From Nageia nagi (lineage: Eukaryota; Pinophyta): a stretch of 64,000 nucleotides of DNA. The stretch lies in assembly GCA_050084985.1 (NCBI GenBank), contig JBITNC010000001.1, forward strand, positions 214,458,001-214,522,000, in the 5' to 3' direction. The translations under genes and the position numbers were made by a program. Within the stretch, counting starts at the first letter, position 1; every line of letters starts with the position of its first letter. The notes under the pieces were generated by a model. It did not search any database, was not told the DNA's origin, and saw only the letters and a list, made by a program, of their open reading frames with translations. This document shows positions 35,790-46,361 of the stretch, one piece after another.

Positions 35790-37692
35790 CCTATGTTTCT
35801 ATTTGTTACAAAGGGGGTTCAAAGTAAAAAACTTAAATAAAATCAACTTTTAATCATCTTTTAAACCTATTCCTTTGTATGACCTATTATATCATTCCAT
35901 AAATGAAACATGTCAATTCAGTTTTTGAACACATAAACAAACATCGTAAAAGAAGTTTTTTTTTTATCTTTTATATTATGTTTTCGAGAAAACAATTTGA
36001 TGCACAAACATCCTATATGCAAGCTTATTTTTAACGATGTGATTATCTTTTTTAAGTTTTCACATATTTTTAATGTCTGAGTTAAATGAACGATATGAGT
36101 TGTTCACTTTTAGTCTTTTAATTTTCCTAGTTTGTTTTGACTACTCAAGTGTTAAACAAGGTAGGTTGGGTAATTCTAAGTAATGTTCATAAGTTTCTAT
36201 GGCTTTTGGCTTGGTTCTAGAAGAGTCTCCTTTCTTGACTCCTACCTAAAGGAAAGTCACCTTGGTCATTACCTCCAAGCGTAACTGGCTCTATGGCTTC
36301 AAGTGCGTTATGTCGGTGGGTACAAAGAAGTAAGAATTAACGGTTGGTAGTGACATCCAACTCATTAATGTTCAATTATATCCTTTAAGGCCTTATGAAA
36401 TGCAATTTAAACAAGTAAGATGCAATTATGCATACTACCCTCCCCAACATTCATGTCCATTCATTTATCTTATCTTAATGTGACACAATCAGAAGTTTAT
36501 TATAAGATGGATCTTGACCTTAATAAACCCTGTTGTTCTTTTTTAATTATAATGTGGTTCATTATCCAACCTCTTAGTAATGTTCATTAACCCCTTCCAG
36601 CTGTGGAAGTATTATGTGTGGATAAATTAATTAAATGTGGTTCAATTATTCCTCCAACGGTCACATCCCTTCGACCTCCAATGGAGTGGTAAGGGCAGAC
36701 CACTTTAAGAGTGTTAATGTGAGGTATGTTCCCAAATAAAGTGTGAATAAATTTTACCTCTTTCACTTAACTTATTTCTGATCACTTAAGATCGCTCGAA
36801 GCGTAAAAGTGAGAGCATACTTCGTTAAGTAAAAGTACTTAGTGTATTCAAATCACCCTAATTCATTAACCTTTTAATGTGATTTGTACTATCCAAAACC
36901 CTGATTTATTTTCCTTAAGTTCATTCCAAATTAAATGTGATTCATTTACCCCTTCCAATTGTGGAAGTATTTATGTATAGTAAATTACCTCCTCTTACTA
37001 GTAAGAGGTCATTATGTGCGGGTAAATTAACCAATTAATGATAGTGTGAGTGTGAAAGAAAAGAAAAGTTAATTACCCCTTCTTATCAAGTCTATTCTAG
37101 TCACCTTAGATCGCTCGAGGTGCAAAGGGAGAGCATAAGTAGACAAGATAAAAAGTATTAATGTGTATGTACCCTTCACCCAAAACATGAAAATAAATAC
37201 ATACCATTATACATAAAACAAATTAATAAAAAATATGCATTTAATCTTTTCTACCCATTCTTATATGCACTCTAGGCAAAGGAATCACACTCAAAAATAT
37301 TTTTCCATAACATAATTTTATTTTATTTTTTCAGAAATAACAAAAAGAGACAAAAATGACCTGGAACAGGTCACCGGCATTTATACAAGAAATGCTGGCA
37401 TTTAGTTACAGTCGTTGGCATTTATTTATAGTCGCTGGCATTTAGTTATAGGAAATGTCGATGTTCAATACCAGTCATTGATGTTTAGTTACAGTCATCA
37501 GTGTTCTATTACAGTCGCTGGCATTCAATACCAGTCACCGGCATTTCTGCAACAAATTCCTAAAAAAGTACAGAACCCAAAATTTGAAATTAGTACATGG
37601 AAAAATCCAAAAAACCAGAGAATAGAAAGGTAGAATCATAAACAAAAAATCTCCCTCTCAATAACGGAGGGGCCTTCCTTCTAGCACCAGAA
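35790..37692 (-). other. A2 leader with primer-binding site and repeats
   Basis: On minus, the LTR end is followed by TTCTGGTGCTAGAAGGAAGG (37673-37692); TGGTGCTAG... is a plausible tRNA primer site, though I did not assign the tRNA. Two diverged direct repeats of about 320-360 bp span 36570-37150 (CCCCTTCCAGCTGTGGAAGT/CCCCTTCCAATTGTGGAAGT at about 36590 and 36948; TAGATCGCTCGA-like at about 36784 and 37100). No ORF longer than background. Confidence 0.6.
37372..37560. repeat. Minisatellite of GTCGCTGGCATTTAGTTACA units
   Basis: About eight imperfect units of 20-24 bp: GTCACCGGCATTT, GTCGTTGGCATTT, GTCGCTGGCATTTAG, GTCATTGATGTTTAG, GTCGCTGGCATTC, GTCACCGGCATTT. The core is the same GTCGCCGGCGTT-like motif found in the LTRs and 3' regions of A2, A3 and A4. 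Lies just inside the A2 5' LTR. Confidence 0.8.
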
Positions 37693-38540
37693 TGTTGCAA
37701 TGAAAATTGAGCTGGAATGTAGAATAAAATAAAATAACATTATTCTTCAATCTTCATTGAACCTCAAATTATATAACATAGGTAGACATGTTGTAATTGC
37801 AAAATGATATTCAATCTTAGTTCAAACTACAATTTTCCCTTAGAAGGGACTTTTACAAATGCTATGTGCCAAAATAAAGAGTATTAAATCTTCATTGTTT
37901 TGAGTTGCTTGCTTCTTCCTTTGGTATGAGCAACCTGTAAATCCTACACACATGCAAAAGATAATAACATCAAAGCATCTATGTATGACAAGTATTAAAA
38001 TGAAACTAGCATAAAACAATAAAATGTATAAGCTCACAAGATTTTGGCAGCATTACCCTACTTCAAAAATGGGTTCAATTCCTCTCTTATTTGCTTTGTA
38101 TTAGCTTATATTTATAGATTTTGGATGAGATGTTTCAAGGCTGGTAAGAGGAAGTGAATAGCCACTGTAGGTTGTAACTGACCCCCTCTATCCACCTCAT
38201 CTTGGAGAAACAAAGTGGTCCAACTTTCCCTCACCATTTTGGCTTCTATTCGGCTGTTACAGAGTCGTCGGCGTTTGGATTTGAACGTCGGCGACTAGCT
38301 CAAAACGCCAACGTTTCAAGGCGAACACCAGCGACTGATTAGCAGTTTTTATAACAATATTGAAACGATCGCCAAATAGTCAATTTTTATCAAAAAGGGG
38401 TCATGTGACCACTCATTTTGTATGTACTCGATGAGAGCTATCCAATAATGAAGTTTTCAAGCTTGTTTGAGGCTTGTATAAAGAGTTATGATTATTTCAA
38501 TGTTTACTAGTTAAGAAGGGGACATTTTTAGGTGTCTACA
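37693..38540 (-). repeat. 5' LTR of A2
   Basis: 848 bp, the near-identical partner of 26685-27532. Minus TATA box at 38104-38117. Followed on plus by CACTT (38541-38545), the second copy of the target duplication. It would promote A2 RNA toward the left. Confidence 0.95.
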
Positions 38541-38545
38541 CACTT

Positions 38546-39900
38546 TACAGTTCTTGAATTTTGATATGTTTTATTCATCATATATTTCAACAGATCCATT
38601 TTAGAGATGACGTATGTTGTATGATTAAGCATATAATGTCTGAGTTTTTTTAGTAGCAAAAATGATAGCAAGACATAATTTTTCCAAATATATGTACTTA
38701 ATCTCGTAGCTCACTAGGGTTCTGCTTAGATAATATATAGCTTGCTCTTTATTGTGTTCATTCTTTTGAGCAAGCATTATTCCTAAAGCATTTTTAGTAG
38801 CAAAGATATATAACAAAAAGGGTACATCTTTTCTTGGTGGACTTAAGATAGGAGGCAATAATAAATATCTTTTAATTTCATCAAATGCATCTTGTTGCTC
38901 TTTGCCCCAACAATATTCTACTCCCTTTTTTAATAATTTTGTAAATGGTTTACATTTATCAGAAAGTTGAGCTATAAACCTTCTAATGGCTTATAACTTG
39001 CCCTGTAAACTTTGTAATTATTTTAGATTTGTAGGAGTGGCATGTCTACTACTACCTTCACTTTACTAGGATCTATTTCAATTCCTCTTCGAGACACAAT
39101 AAATCCTAATAATTTTCTTGAAGTTACACCAAAAACACATTTTTTTGGATTTAATCTTACTTTATGTTCTAATAATCTATCTAATACTTTAATTAGATCT
39201 TTTCCATGATCTACTCAATATTTAGATCTAACCAACAAATCATCGACATAATCTTCTACTATGTTGTGCATATAATCATGGAATATATAAGTCATAGCCC
39301 TTTGATAAGTTGCCCTAGCATTTTTCAATCCAAAAGGCATAACTTTATAACAAAAGGTACCCCAAGGAGTTATAAAGGCCATTTTATGTTGATCTTCAGT
39401 AGCTATTTTTATTTGATTATAACCAGAAAACCCATCCATTAATGATAACATATCATTTCCTGCTATTGAATCTACCAAACTATCAATGCTAGGTAGAGGG
39501 AAATCATCTTTAGGATAAGCTTTGTTAAGATCACAAAAATCTTTGCATATTCTTATTTTTCCACTTGGTTTTTTCATAGGTACCATATTAGATATCCAAT
39601 CTGAGTAATCTATAGGTTGTATAAATTTAGCTTCTAATAATTTTTGGAGTTCTTCTTTTACCATTAATGCTATAGTAGGATGCATTTTACGTAATTTTTA
39701 TTTAATGGGTTTAGCATCAGGCTTTAAAGCTAAATTATGTACTACTAACTTAGGATCTATTCCAAGCATGTCTGCATATGACCATGCAAATACCTTTTCT
39801 CATTCTTTTAATAAGGTTATAATTTCTTCTTGTTCATTTTCTGTGAGGTTTTCTCCCAATTGAATAATTTTAAGATTTTGAGGATCACTACTAATATTTA
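38546..39900 (-). pseudogene. A3 reverse transcriptase and first part of RNase H
   Basis: RT is open in 39685-39215: VKEELQKLLEAKFIQPIDYS, PMKKPSGKIRICKDF, DLNKAYPKDDFPLPSIDSLV, LSLMDGFSGYNQIKIA, CYKVMPFGLKNARATYQRAM and an intact catalytic YVDDLLVRSK. The RNase H portion in 38858-38625: VPFLLYIFATKNALGIMLAQ and IYYLSRTLVSYEIKYIYLEK. After a frameshift it runs into the A2 insertion with KTYQNSRTVK. Upstream of RT, MLGIDPKLVVHNL at about 39770-39720 matches A5's linker. The RT core looks complete, but flanking frames are broken. Confidence 0.9.
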
Positions 39901-39949
39901 TTTCTAAGACCTTTTCAGTAAGCATATGTGACCCTTCTTCTAATTGATT

Positions 39950-41700
39950 TGGTACTGGTATCTAGCCATTGTCATTAACACTATATTCTTCATCGTATTC
40001 TTGAGTTTGTTCATTCGTGCATACTTGATTTTCATAAGAACCAAATATGTGATCTATGTTTTTGAACTCATGTATAGAGGGATTGGATGATATAAGAGAA
40101 AAATCAGTAATTACTTTATCTATAGAAGTATTGGCTATTATTTTAATTAAATTTTGATTTTTGTTAACTTCATCTATTTGTTCATTATTTTGATCTCCAA
40201 TATCATTCTCTTTTATTGTAACCATATTTATCAATGGTATATCTGAATATGGAATGATTGATGATTCAGTATTTATATTTATTTTTTCTTGTATATCACC
40301 TAGTAAACACGAATGATTCTAGGGTGGATCAATATTATTAATAAAGAGCATTTTGATTCCTTCTAAGACATCCATTTCACTTAATTGTTCTTCTCTTATA
40401 TCAACAATTTCTTGTACTATGGATTCTTTCTCTAAAATTTCTTCATTATAATCCAAATTCTCTTCTCCTAAATTTTCTAATTTAGCAAAGTTTTTACATT
40501 TATTGTGATAACCTAATCCACTTTTATCAATGGGATCTTGGTATTGTAATTCAATTATTTCTCATGGACCTTGTTCATATCAACCCAATCCTTGTCCTTG
40601 CCAATTACATTTGTTAAAATAGTTTAAGAAAAATGTTCTTGAACATGGTGATAAATATTTCATATCATTATTGAAATTTCCTTCATATGTTTGATTGGGT
40701 ATTGTTGACACAAGATCTACTATCCTTGCATAAATGAACATTATTTGATTAGGTACTTCTCCTAAAGGCACTACTTGTCCAATCACACTAGGTGATTCAG
40801 ATAATTTTCCCATTTCTTGTGATGAAGGTATATTAAATACCACATCATCTATGTCATATTCTCCCATCCCTAAATCCCTTAATTTCACTTTTATTGGATA
40901 TACGTTGGATGAGTCATTATTAAATGTAGTATTTACTTGTTTTGATGAAGAAGCTCCATATTTTTCGTCTAAAGTTTTAGCAACTTTTTCCCAAGTATCT
41001 TTATCTTGTATAACTATATCACCTTTTCCTTTTATGATTTTAGATTGATTCATATTTTTATTCATTAATATAGTTGATAAATTAGGAGACAGTAATGTCA
41101 CTTTATTTGGATCAAAAATTAAATTACAATGTGAGTAAGGATCTAGATCTTTAAACACACAATGAACTTTATCCTTGTAGATGTATTTTAAACATCCATG
41201 ATAAGTTGATGGAACACATTGCATTTCTCTAATCCATGGACATCCTAAAAGAATGTTGTATTGTATAATATTTCCTTCAATTATATGTAATAAAGTTTAA
41301 ATAGTTTTAGCTCCTACTGTAATTGGCAGCACTATTGATCCTAAAGTTGAACACACTGCATCATTAAATGCCCTAATTTGTAAAGGAGCTAAGATAAGTG
41401 AATCTGATAAATTCAATTTTTTGTATGCAACATCCAAAATTATATTTATAGCTGATCCTTCATCTATCAAAATTCTTTTAAATAATTTCCCATCTATTTT
41501 ACCTATTATATGTAAAGGTGGATCAAGTTTGCCTGGTCCATCGTTATTTAATTTTTCTTGTTCATAGAAGGTGATACTAGGTTGTTGAGATATCCTCAAA
41601 CTTTCAACTATTGAAATAAAATTATTAGGGTTACTAATATCCACTTGAATTTCTTGTAGAATTTGATTCATAGTCTCCCTATAACTCTCAGACTGTTGTC
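39950..41700 (-). pseudogene. A3 protease and protease-RT linker
   Basis: Protease in 41671-41297: PPLHIIGKIDGKLFKRILI, then the active-site IDEGSAINIILD, LSDSLILAPLQIRAFNDAVC, TLGSIVLPITVGAKT; a stop follows, then WI-EMQCVPSTYHGCLKYIYK. The linker (41224-40580) holds DTWEKVAKTLDEKYGASSSK and NCNWQGQGLG, and 40234-39962 an Asn/Glu-rich tract. D-E-G at the active site instead of D-S/T-G is shared by A2, so it is a lineage trait, not decay. The enzyme would mature gag-pol. Confidence 0.85.
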
Positions 41701-43960
41701 ATAATTCAAATAAGGTCATCTTAGCTAGAGACATTTTTAATTGTCATTGAAGAGCACCTTTTACTGAAACTTTAGGTTGTTGCAGAGGAGTTATTGGTTG
41801 TATATTAATTGGGTTTGATATTGATTGATTTTTTTGTGGATCATCCATATTTATTCTAATATTGTTGTGCTCTTGTGGCTATACCAATCATATGTATTGA
41901 ATCATCTATAGTCCCTATAAATGGTATATCCTTATTATTCCATGTATAGTTCATTTGGTTTGGGATGGTTGCCACATTGTTAGCCTGATGTGAAGGTAAG
42001 GGGTTTTGATATATCCCTAAATTTTGATTTGAAGGCACAATAGGATTATCCACATCTATTTTTTGACTATCTATCAAGTCTTGAATTTTATGTTGTAAAG
42101 TTCAACATCTATTTATATTATGTCCTTTTTTCCTATGATAAGCACAAAATTCATTCTCTTTATACCATTTGCTTCCCTTAGCATTAGGATTTTCAGGTTT
42201 TATATCAGGTAATCTAATCATACCATTATCACATAATTTTTTAAGTATTTTAGCTAATGGTTCTGCTAATGGGGTAAAATTTCTTTTAGGCTTAGGTTCA
42301 ACATTTTCTTTGATTTTTGAAGCTTGACCAAAATCTTTTGTCATAGCTATTTGATTATTTTATGGTTTTTTAGTACTATTTTCATGTTGATTACCCTTTT
42401 TGTATTCTTTTTTCTTGAGCTTTAGTTCTCCATCTTGAATTTTAACTCTTTCTATAACTACTGCCTGAGCCATAGCTTCTTTGAAAGTTTTATGTTGTTG
42501 AATTTGGAGAACACTAGCTATTGGTCATAGATAACTTTGACTAAATAATTTAACCAATTCCTCCTATGGTATTGTATAACGCATACTAGTGAGTATAGCC
42601 CACCATCTTGAGATGTAATCTTGTATGGTTTCATTAGGAAATTGTTGCAATCTTGTAAGATTAGTAATTGAAGATCTTTCTTTAATATTGATTCAAAAAT
42701 GTTCAAGAAATTGATTGGCCAATTGTTCGAATGTATATAAACTATGCATAGGTAAACTATTATACCAATCCAAATCTTGGCTTGCGAGTGTCATAGGAAA
42801 TATACGTAACATTAATGAGTCATCATTGGCTATCTGATAACTAGAAAATGTAAATTTTCTCAAATGTTCTTTGGGGTCTTCTCTTCCTTTAAATGACTCT
42901 ATTTTAGGAAATTCAAACCTATATGGTAATTTCTTTTTTGGAACACTTGGATGAATAGGTTCATTGCAAATGTTCTTATAATTTAACTTTTGAAGTCCTT
43001 GAACATTCATTTCTTGATTCATAAAATCCTTCATAAAGTCTTCTAATTCTTTGTTAGTTCTATGACCTTGAGTATGTCTATGATATCTTCGAGTATTCAG
43101 ATCCTTTTTAGAAATTGATCTTGAAGTGTGAGACTCATAGTCAGAAGGAAACTCTGATGGTGGTGGGGGTAATATTTTAAGAGGTGAATGTCATCGTAGA
43201 ATAGGGATTCTAGGAGGTCTTTGGGATATCCCTTTTTCGTATAGATCTTTTCCTTTGTAATCAGGTTGTCTTGTTTGATTTTGAGTTTGTTCCACCCAAC
43301 TTTTAACAAAATCTTACTTTTGTTTATCATATAATTTTTACAGTTCTAATTCCTTATCCATCTCCTTTTGTAATAAAATGGTTGTCTCTCTATCCATCGC
43401 TTCTTGTTTGTCTAAGTAAGGATCTCGATATCTTTGTATTTGACTTCCTTTAGGAGTTTCTAGTTTCAAATTCTTTATTTTTTGATATTCATCCCACTGT
43501 ATTTATTTTTCTTTCTCCATACATAGATATTGTTCTCTTTTTATTTTTTCATTCTCTAATTCTTTAAGTTGTAATTCCTATAAATGAAGTTGAATCTCAT
43601 GCTCTTTATGAAGTCTTTTCTTTTTTTCTTACAGGAATTCATTTCTTTCTTTGTTGGCTTGTTCTTGTTCTATGAATTTCCTTTTATCTCTAAGAAGTTT
43701 ATCTTCCATTTCTTTTAATTTATCTTCTTGTTCTTGAATTTTAATGAATTCATCAACTTCCTTTAGAAGATATTGCATCTCTATGGCCTTTTTAATATCA
43801 TCAGCATATGTTTCCATGAATTTTTGACTGACTTTTATTTTGCGTAATCATCATTCTTTTAGTTCTTCATAAGAAGGTATCTCTTCTATTTTGTACTTAG
43901 ATGCCCTTCTATGTAATCCTCCCTTTGAAGAATAAGATTTCTCCATTTGCTTTATTTAAG
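41701..43960 (-). pseudogene. A3 gag
   Basis: Minus strand, two alternating frames. N-terminal part from MEKSYSSKGGLHRRASKYKI near 43945, then a Glu/Lys coiled coil (43817-43629, ADDIKKAIEMQYLLKEVDEF and following). Capsid-like: LQKLNYKNICNEPIHPSVPK, DPKEHLRKFTFSSYQIANDD, MTLASQDLDWYNSLPMHSLY. Knuckle CAYHRKKGHNINRC (42150-42105). Stops stand at Gln/Lys-type positions. The start region abuts A4's LTR at 43993, so A3's leader and ORF1 (if any) lie beyond A4. Confidence 0.85.
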
Positions 43961-43992
43961 GAGCTCTTTGGGATAAATTACTCATAGGTATT

Positions 43993-44729
43993 TGTTGCAA
44001 TGAAAATTGAGTTGGAATATAGAATAAAATAAAACAAAAATTATTCTTCAATCTTCATTAAACCTCAAATTATACAACATAGATAGACATTGTTGTAATT
44101 GTAAAATGATATTCAATCTTAGTTCAAACTATAATTTGCCCTTAGAAGGGACTTTTACAAATGTTGTGTGCCAAAATAAGAGTATTAGATCTCCATTGTT
44201 TTTGGGTTGCTTGCTTCTCTTCTTAATGTAGACAACCTGTAAATCCTACACACATGCAAAAGATAATAACATCAAAGCATCTATGTATAACATTGTATTA
44301 AAATGAAACTAGCATAAAAAAATAAAAGGAATGAGTTCACAAGATTTTGGCAGCATTACCCTACTTCAAATTTGGGTTCAATTAGGTTCCATATTACTTT
44401 GTATCAGCTTGTATTTATAGAATTTTCAAGTGAGACTTTCCAAGGCTGGAAAGGGGAAGTGAAGAGCCATCGTAAGTCGTAACTGACCCCCTCTATCCAC
44501 CTCATCTTGGAAGATGAAGCGTTCAAACTTCCTTTTTGATTTTTTGTTTAGCTATTGTAGAGTTGGTAGCATTTGTATGTCAAACGCCAATGATCACCTA
44601 AAAATGCCAACATTTGATATGGAATGCTGGCGACTAGTTAACTATATTAAAGTGATCGCCTAATAGTCAAATTTCATCGAAAAGGGGCCATGTGACCATT
44701 CATTTTGCATGCACTCGATGAAAGCTATC
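43993..44729 (-). repeat. 3' LTR of A4, left part
   Basis: Homologous to the other A-family LTRs from TGTTGCAATG to GAAAGCTATC, where element B enters. Minus TATA box CTATAAATACAAGC at 44407-44420. The last five bases (44725-44729, CTATC) are B's target site. The rest of this LTR is at 57920-58016. Confidence 0.95.
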
Positions 44730-46270
44730 TATTGATTAAGATTGTGTAATATATGCACCGTGAACAATCTTAACCAAAGTAAATCAAGAATAGACTATGG
44801 TGATAGTCTGATCTCCGGAGAAGGCCGATTCCTTATACATTGGGTGTAGGAAAAGTAGCAGGAAAGAAAAATAAAAGAGTAGAGTGTGAGGAATTTAAGC
44901 AAAGGTTTAGGGTAACAAGAGAGAAAGCAAAGGTGGATCACTAGTTCAGCGTGAGCTTTCACATTGTGTGAAACCTTGGTCTGAATCTAATGTAGCAGCT
45001 ATGGTACAAGCTCTCACTCTCAAATAGTTTCCCAGCTTTACTCTACCATGTAGCAGACACAATTATACTAGTAGTTTGTGATTACCATTCAGGAAACAAG
45101 CCAAGCTGCCACGATGCAACCAAATTAAGAATGACAATTACGAGTGCTAGACAAGAAAGGTCAAGATGGTATCATATTACTGATAAAAACTACAGGTCTT
45201 TGAGAACAAATGTAAAAAGTAATACTAGGGCTTCCGACCCTTCTTTCACTTTATTTTCATATACTTATACTGAAGCAATGATAGTTACAAGAATTATAGA
45301 ATAGAAATGTTTACAAAATGGCTTCAAGATTCTAGCCTTCTTTTAACTGATACTACCTACATACGCCACTTGGTAGAATATTACAAAAACTGGGTAGATT
45401 GCAGATGGTACAACTTCTTGATGACTGTGATCTGACTTCTCACTATCCTCTTCTCTTTTAGGATATTCTATTTATTGGCTCCAGCTATTTGATCTCTATT
45501 TGCCATTCTCATCTCTACATTCTAGAATGTTCTATTCACTGGCTCCAGCTATTTGATCACTCCTTGCTGACCTCATCACTTCTGGGACCCAGTTTCATTC
45601 AAAAATGTGAACATTATTCTCCCTGTGATGTCATCTTCATACTTCCAGAAATGTTTTACTCACTTTCTCCAAAACCTGGGCTTTTCCACAACTGAGCTTT
45701 TATCATCTCATTTTGGAATGCTTTATCTACTAACTCCGGCCTTTTAATCACCCCTTGCTGACATCATCATCTCTGGAACCCGGTCTTTACCAAGATGTGA
45801 CTATTTTATCTTTTATGATGTCATCATCTTATTTCAGAATGCATTATTTCTAGAACACTTAACTTTCAGGCTCCGGCTTCTTCGATTATCTCTTGCTGAC
45901 CTCATCACTTCTGGGACCCAATTTCATTCAAAATTGTGAACATCATTCTCCCCATGACATCCTCTTCATACCTCCAGAATGTTTTACTTACTTTCTCTGG
46001 AACTCGGGCTTTTCCACAACTGAGCTTTTATCATCTTATTCTGAAACACTTTATCTACTGACTCCAACCTTTTAATCACCCCTTGCTGACATCATCATCT
46101 TCGAAACCCAATCTTTACCAAGATGTGCTATTTTATCTTCTGTGACATCATCATTTTATCCAGCCCACTTTATTTGTTCAAAAAACTTCTGGAGATCTTA
46201 AAATGAACTCATAGCTGCAAGTAAAGTACACCGGGGCTCTAATAAAGAATTTATTATGTATGGATATACA
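44730..46270 (-). repeat. 3' LTR of B
   Basis: 1,541 bp. On minus it begins TGTATATCCATACATAATAA. Candidate TATA box on minus, TATAAGTATATG, at about 45259-45270. The usual polypurine tract is not seen just upstream: the minus strand there (46271-46290) reads ...CCCCCAGAAGTCACCATAA. This is odd, since both LTR ends are fixed by the TSD. Confidence 0.93.
45480..46160. repeat. Tandem repeats inside the B LTR
   Basis: Two units of 329 bp (starting near 45569 and 45898), each made of two sub-units: CTTGCTGACCTCATCACTTC near 45564 and 45893, and CTTGCTGACATCATCATCT near 45754 and 46082. TGACATCA or its complement TGATGTCA recurs at least five times. The same array is in the 5' LTR (57110-57800). 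It lies in U3, where enhancers act. Confidence 0.85.
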
Positions 46271-46361
46271 TTATGGTGACTTCTGGGGGAAAATTTCACC
46301 TTGATCAAAGAGGAATTTAAAACTCAGTCTAAAAAATAATAACCAAATGAAATCTATTATT

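Larger units (their letters stand above)
26685..38540 (-). mobile_element. Element A2: complete non-autonomous gag-protease Tat element
   Basis: Two 848-bp LTRs, differing at roughly 20-25 sites by eye (about 2.5%), mostly C/T and G/A. A 5-bp target duplication CACTT lies at 26680-26684 and 38541-38545. It sits inside A3's RNase H coding region: removing it and one CACTT rejoins that domain in frame. Internal order on minus: primer site, long leader, ORF1, gag-protease, 4.3 kb non-coding, polypurine tract. No RT, RNase H or integrase, so it needs enzymes from a full relative such as A3. Confidence 0.93.
17685..43992 (-). mobile_element. Element A3: minus-oriented Tat-lineage retrotransposon, split by A2 and cut by A4
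   Basis: Read on the minus strand: gag (43960-41700), protease (41671-40600), RT (39700-39050), RNase H (38900-38546, resuming at 26684), archaeal-type RNase H (26560-25920), integrase (25830-24746), an extra sense ORF (24640-23621), an antisense PMD gene (21661-19250), polypurine tract and 3' LTR (18535-17685). This is canonical Tat order. A2 occupies 26685-38540 plus one copy of a 5-bp duplication. Its 5' LTR and leader are not in the window: A4 enters its gag at 43992. About 14.4 kb of A3 itself is present. Confidence 0.85.

Noticed and set aside
37372-37560. CRISPR-like array
   Set aside because: Units are imperfect and contiguous with no unique spacers; plant minisatellite.
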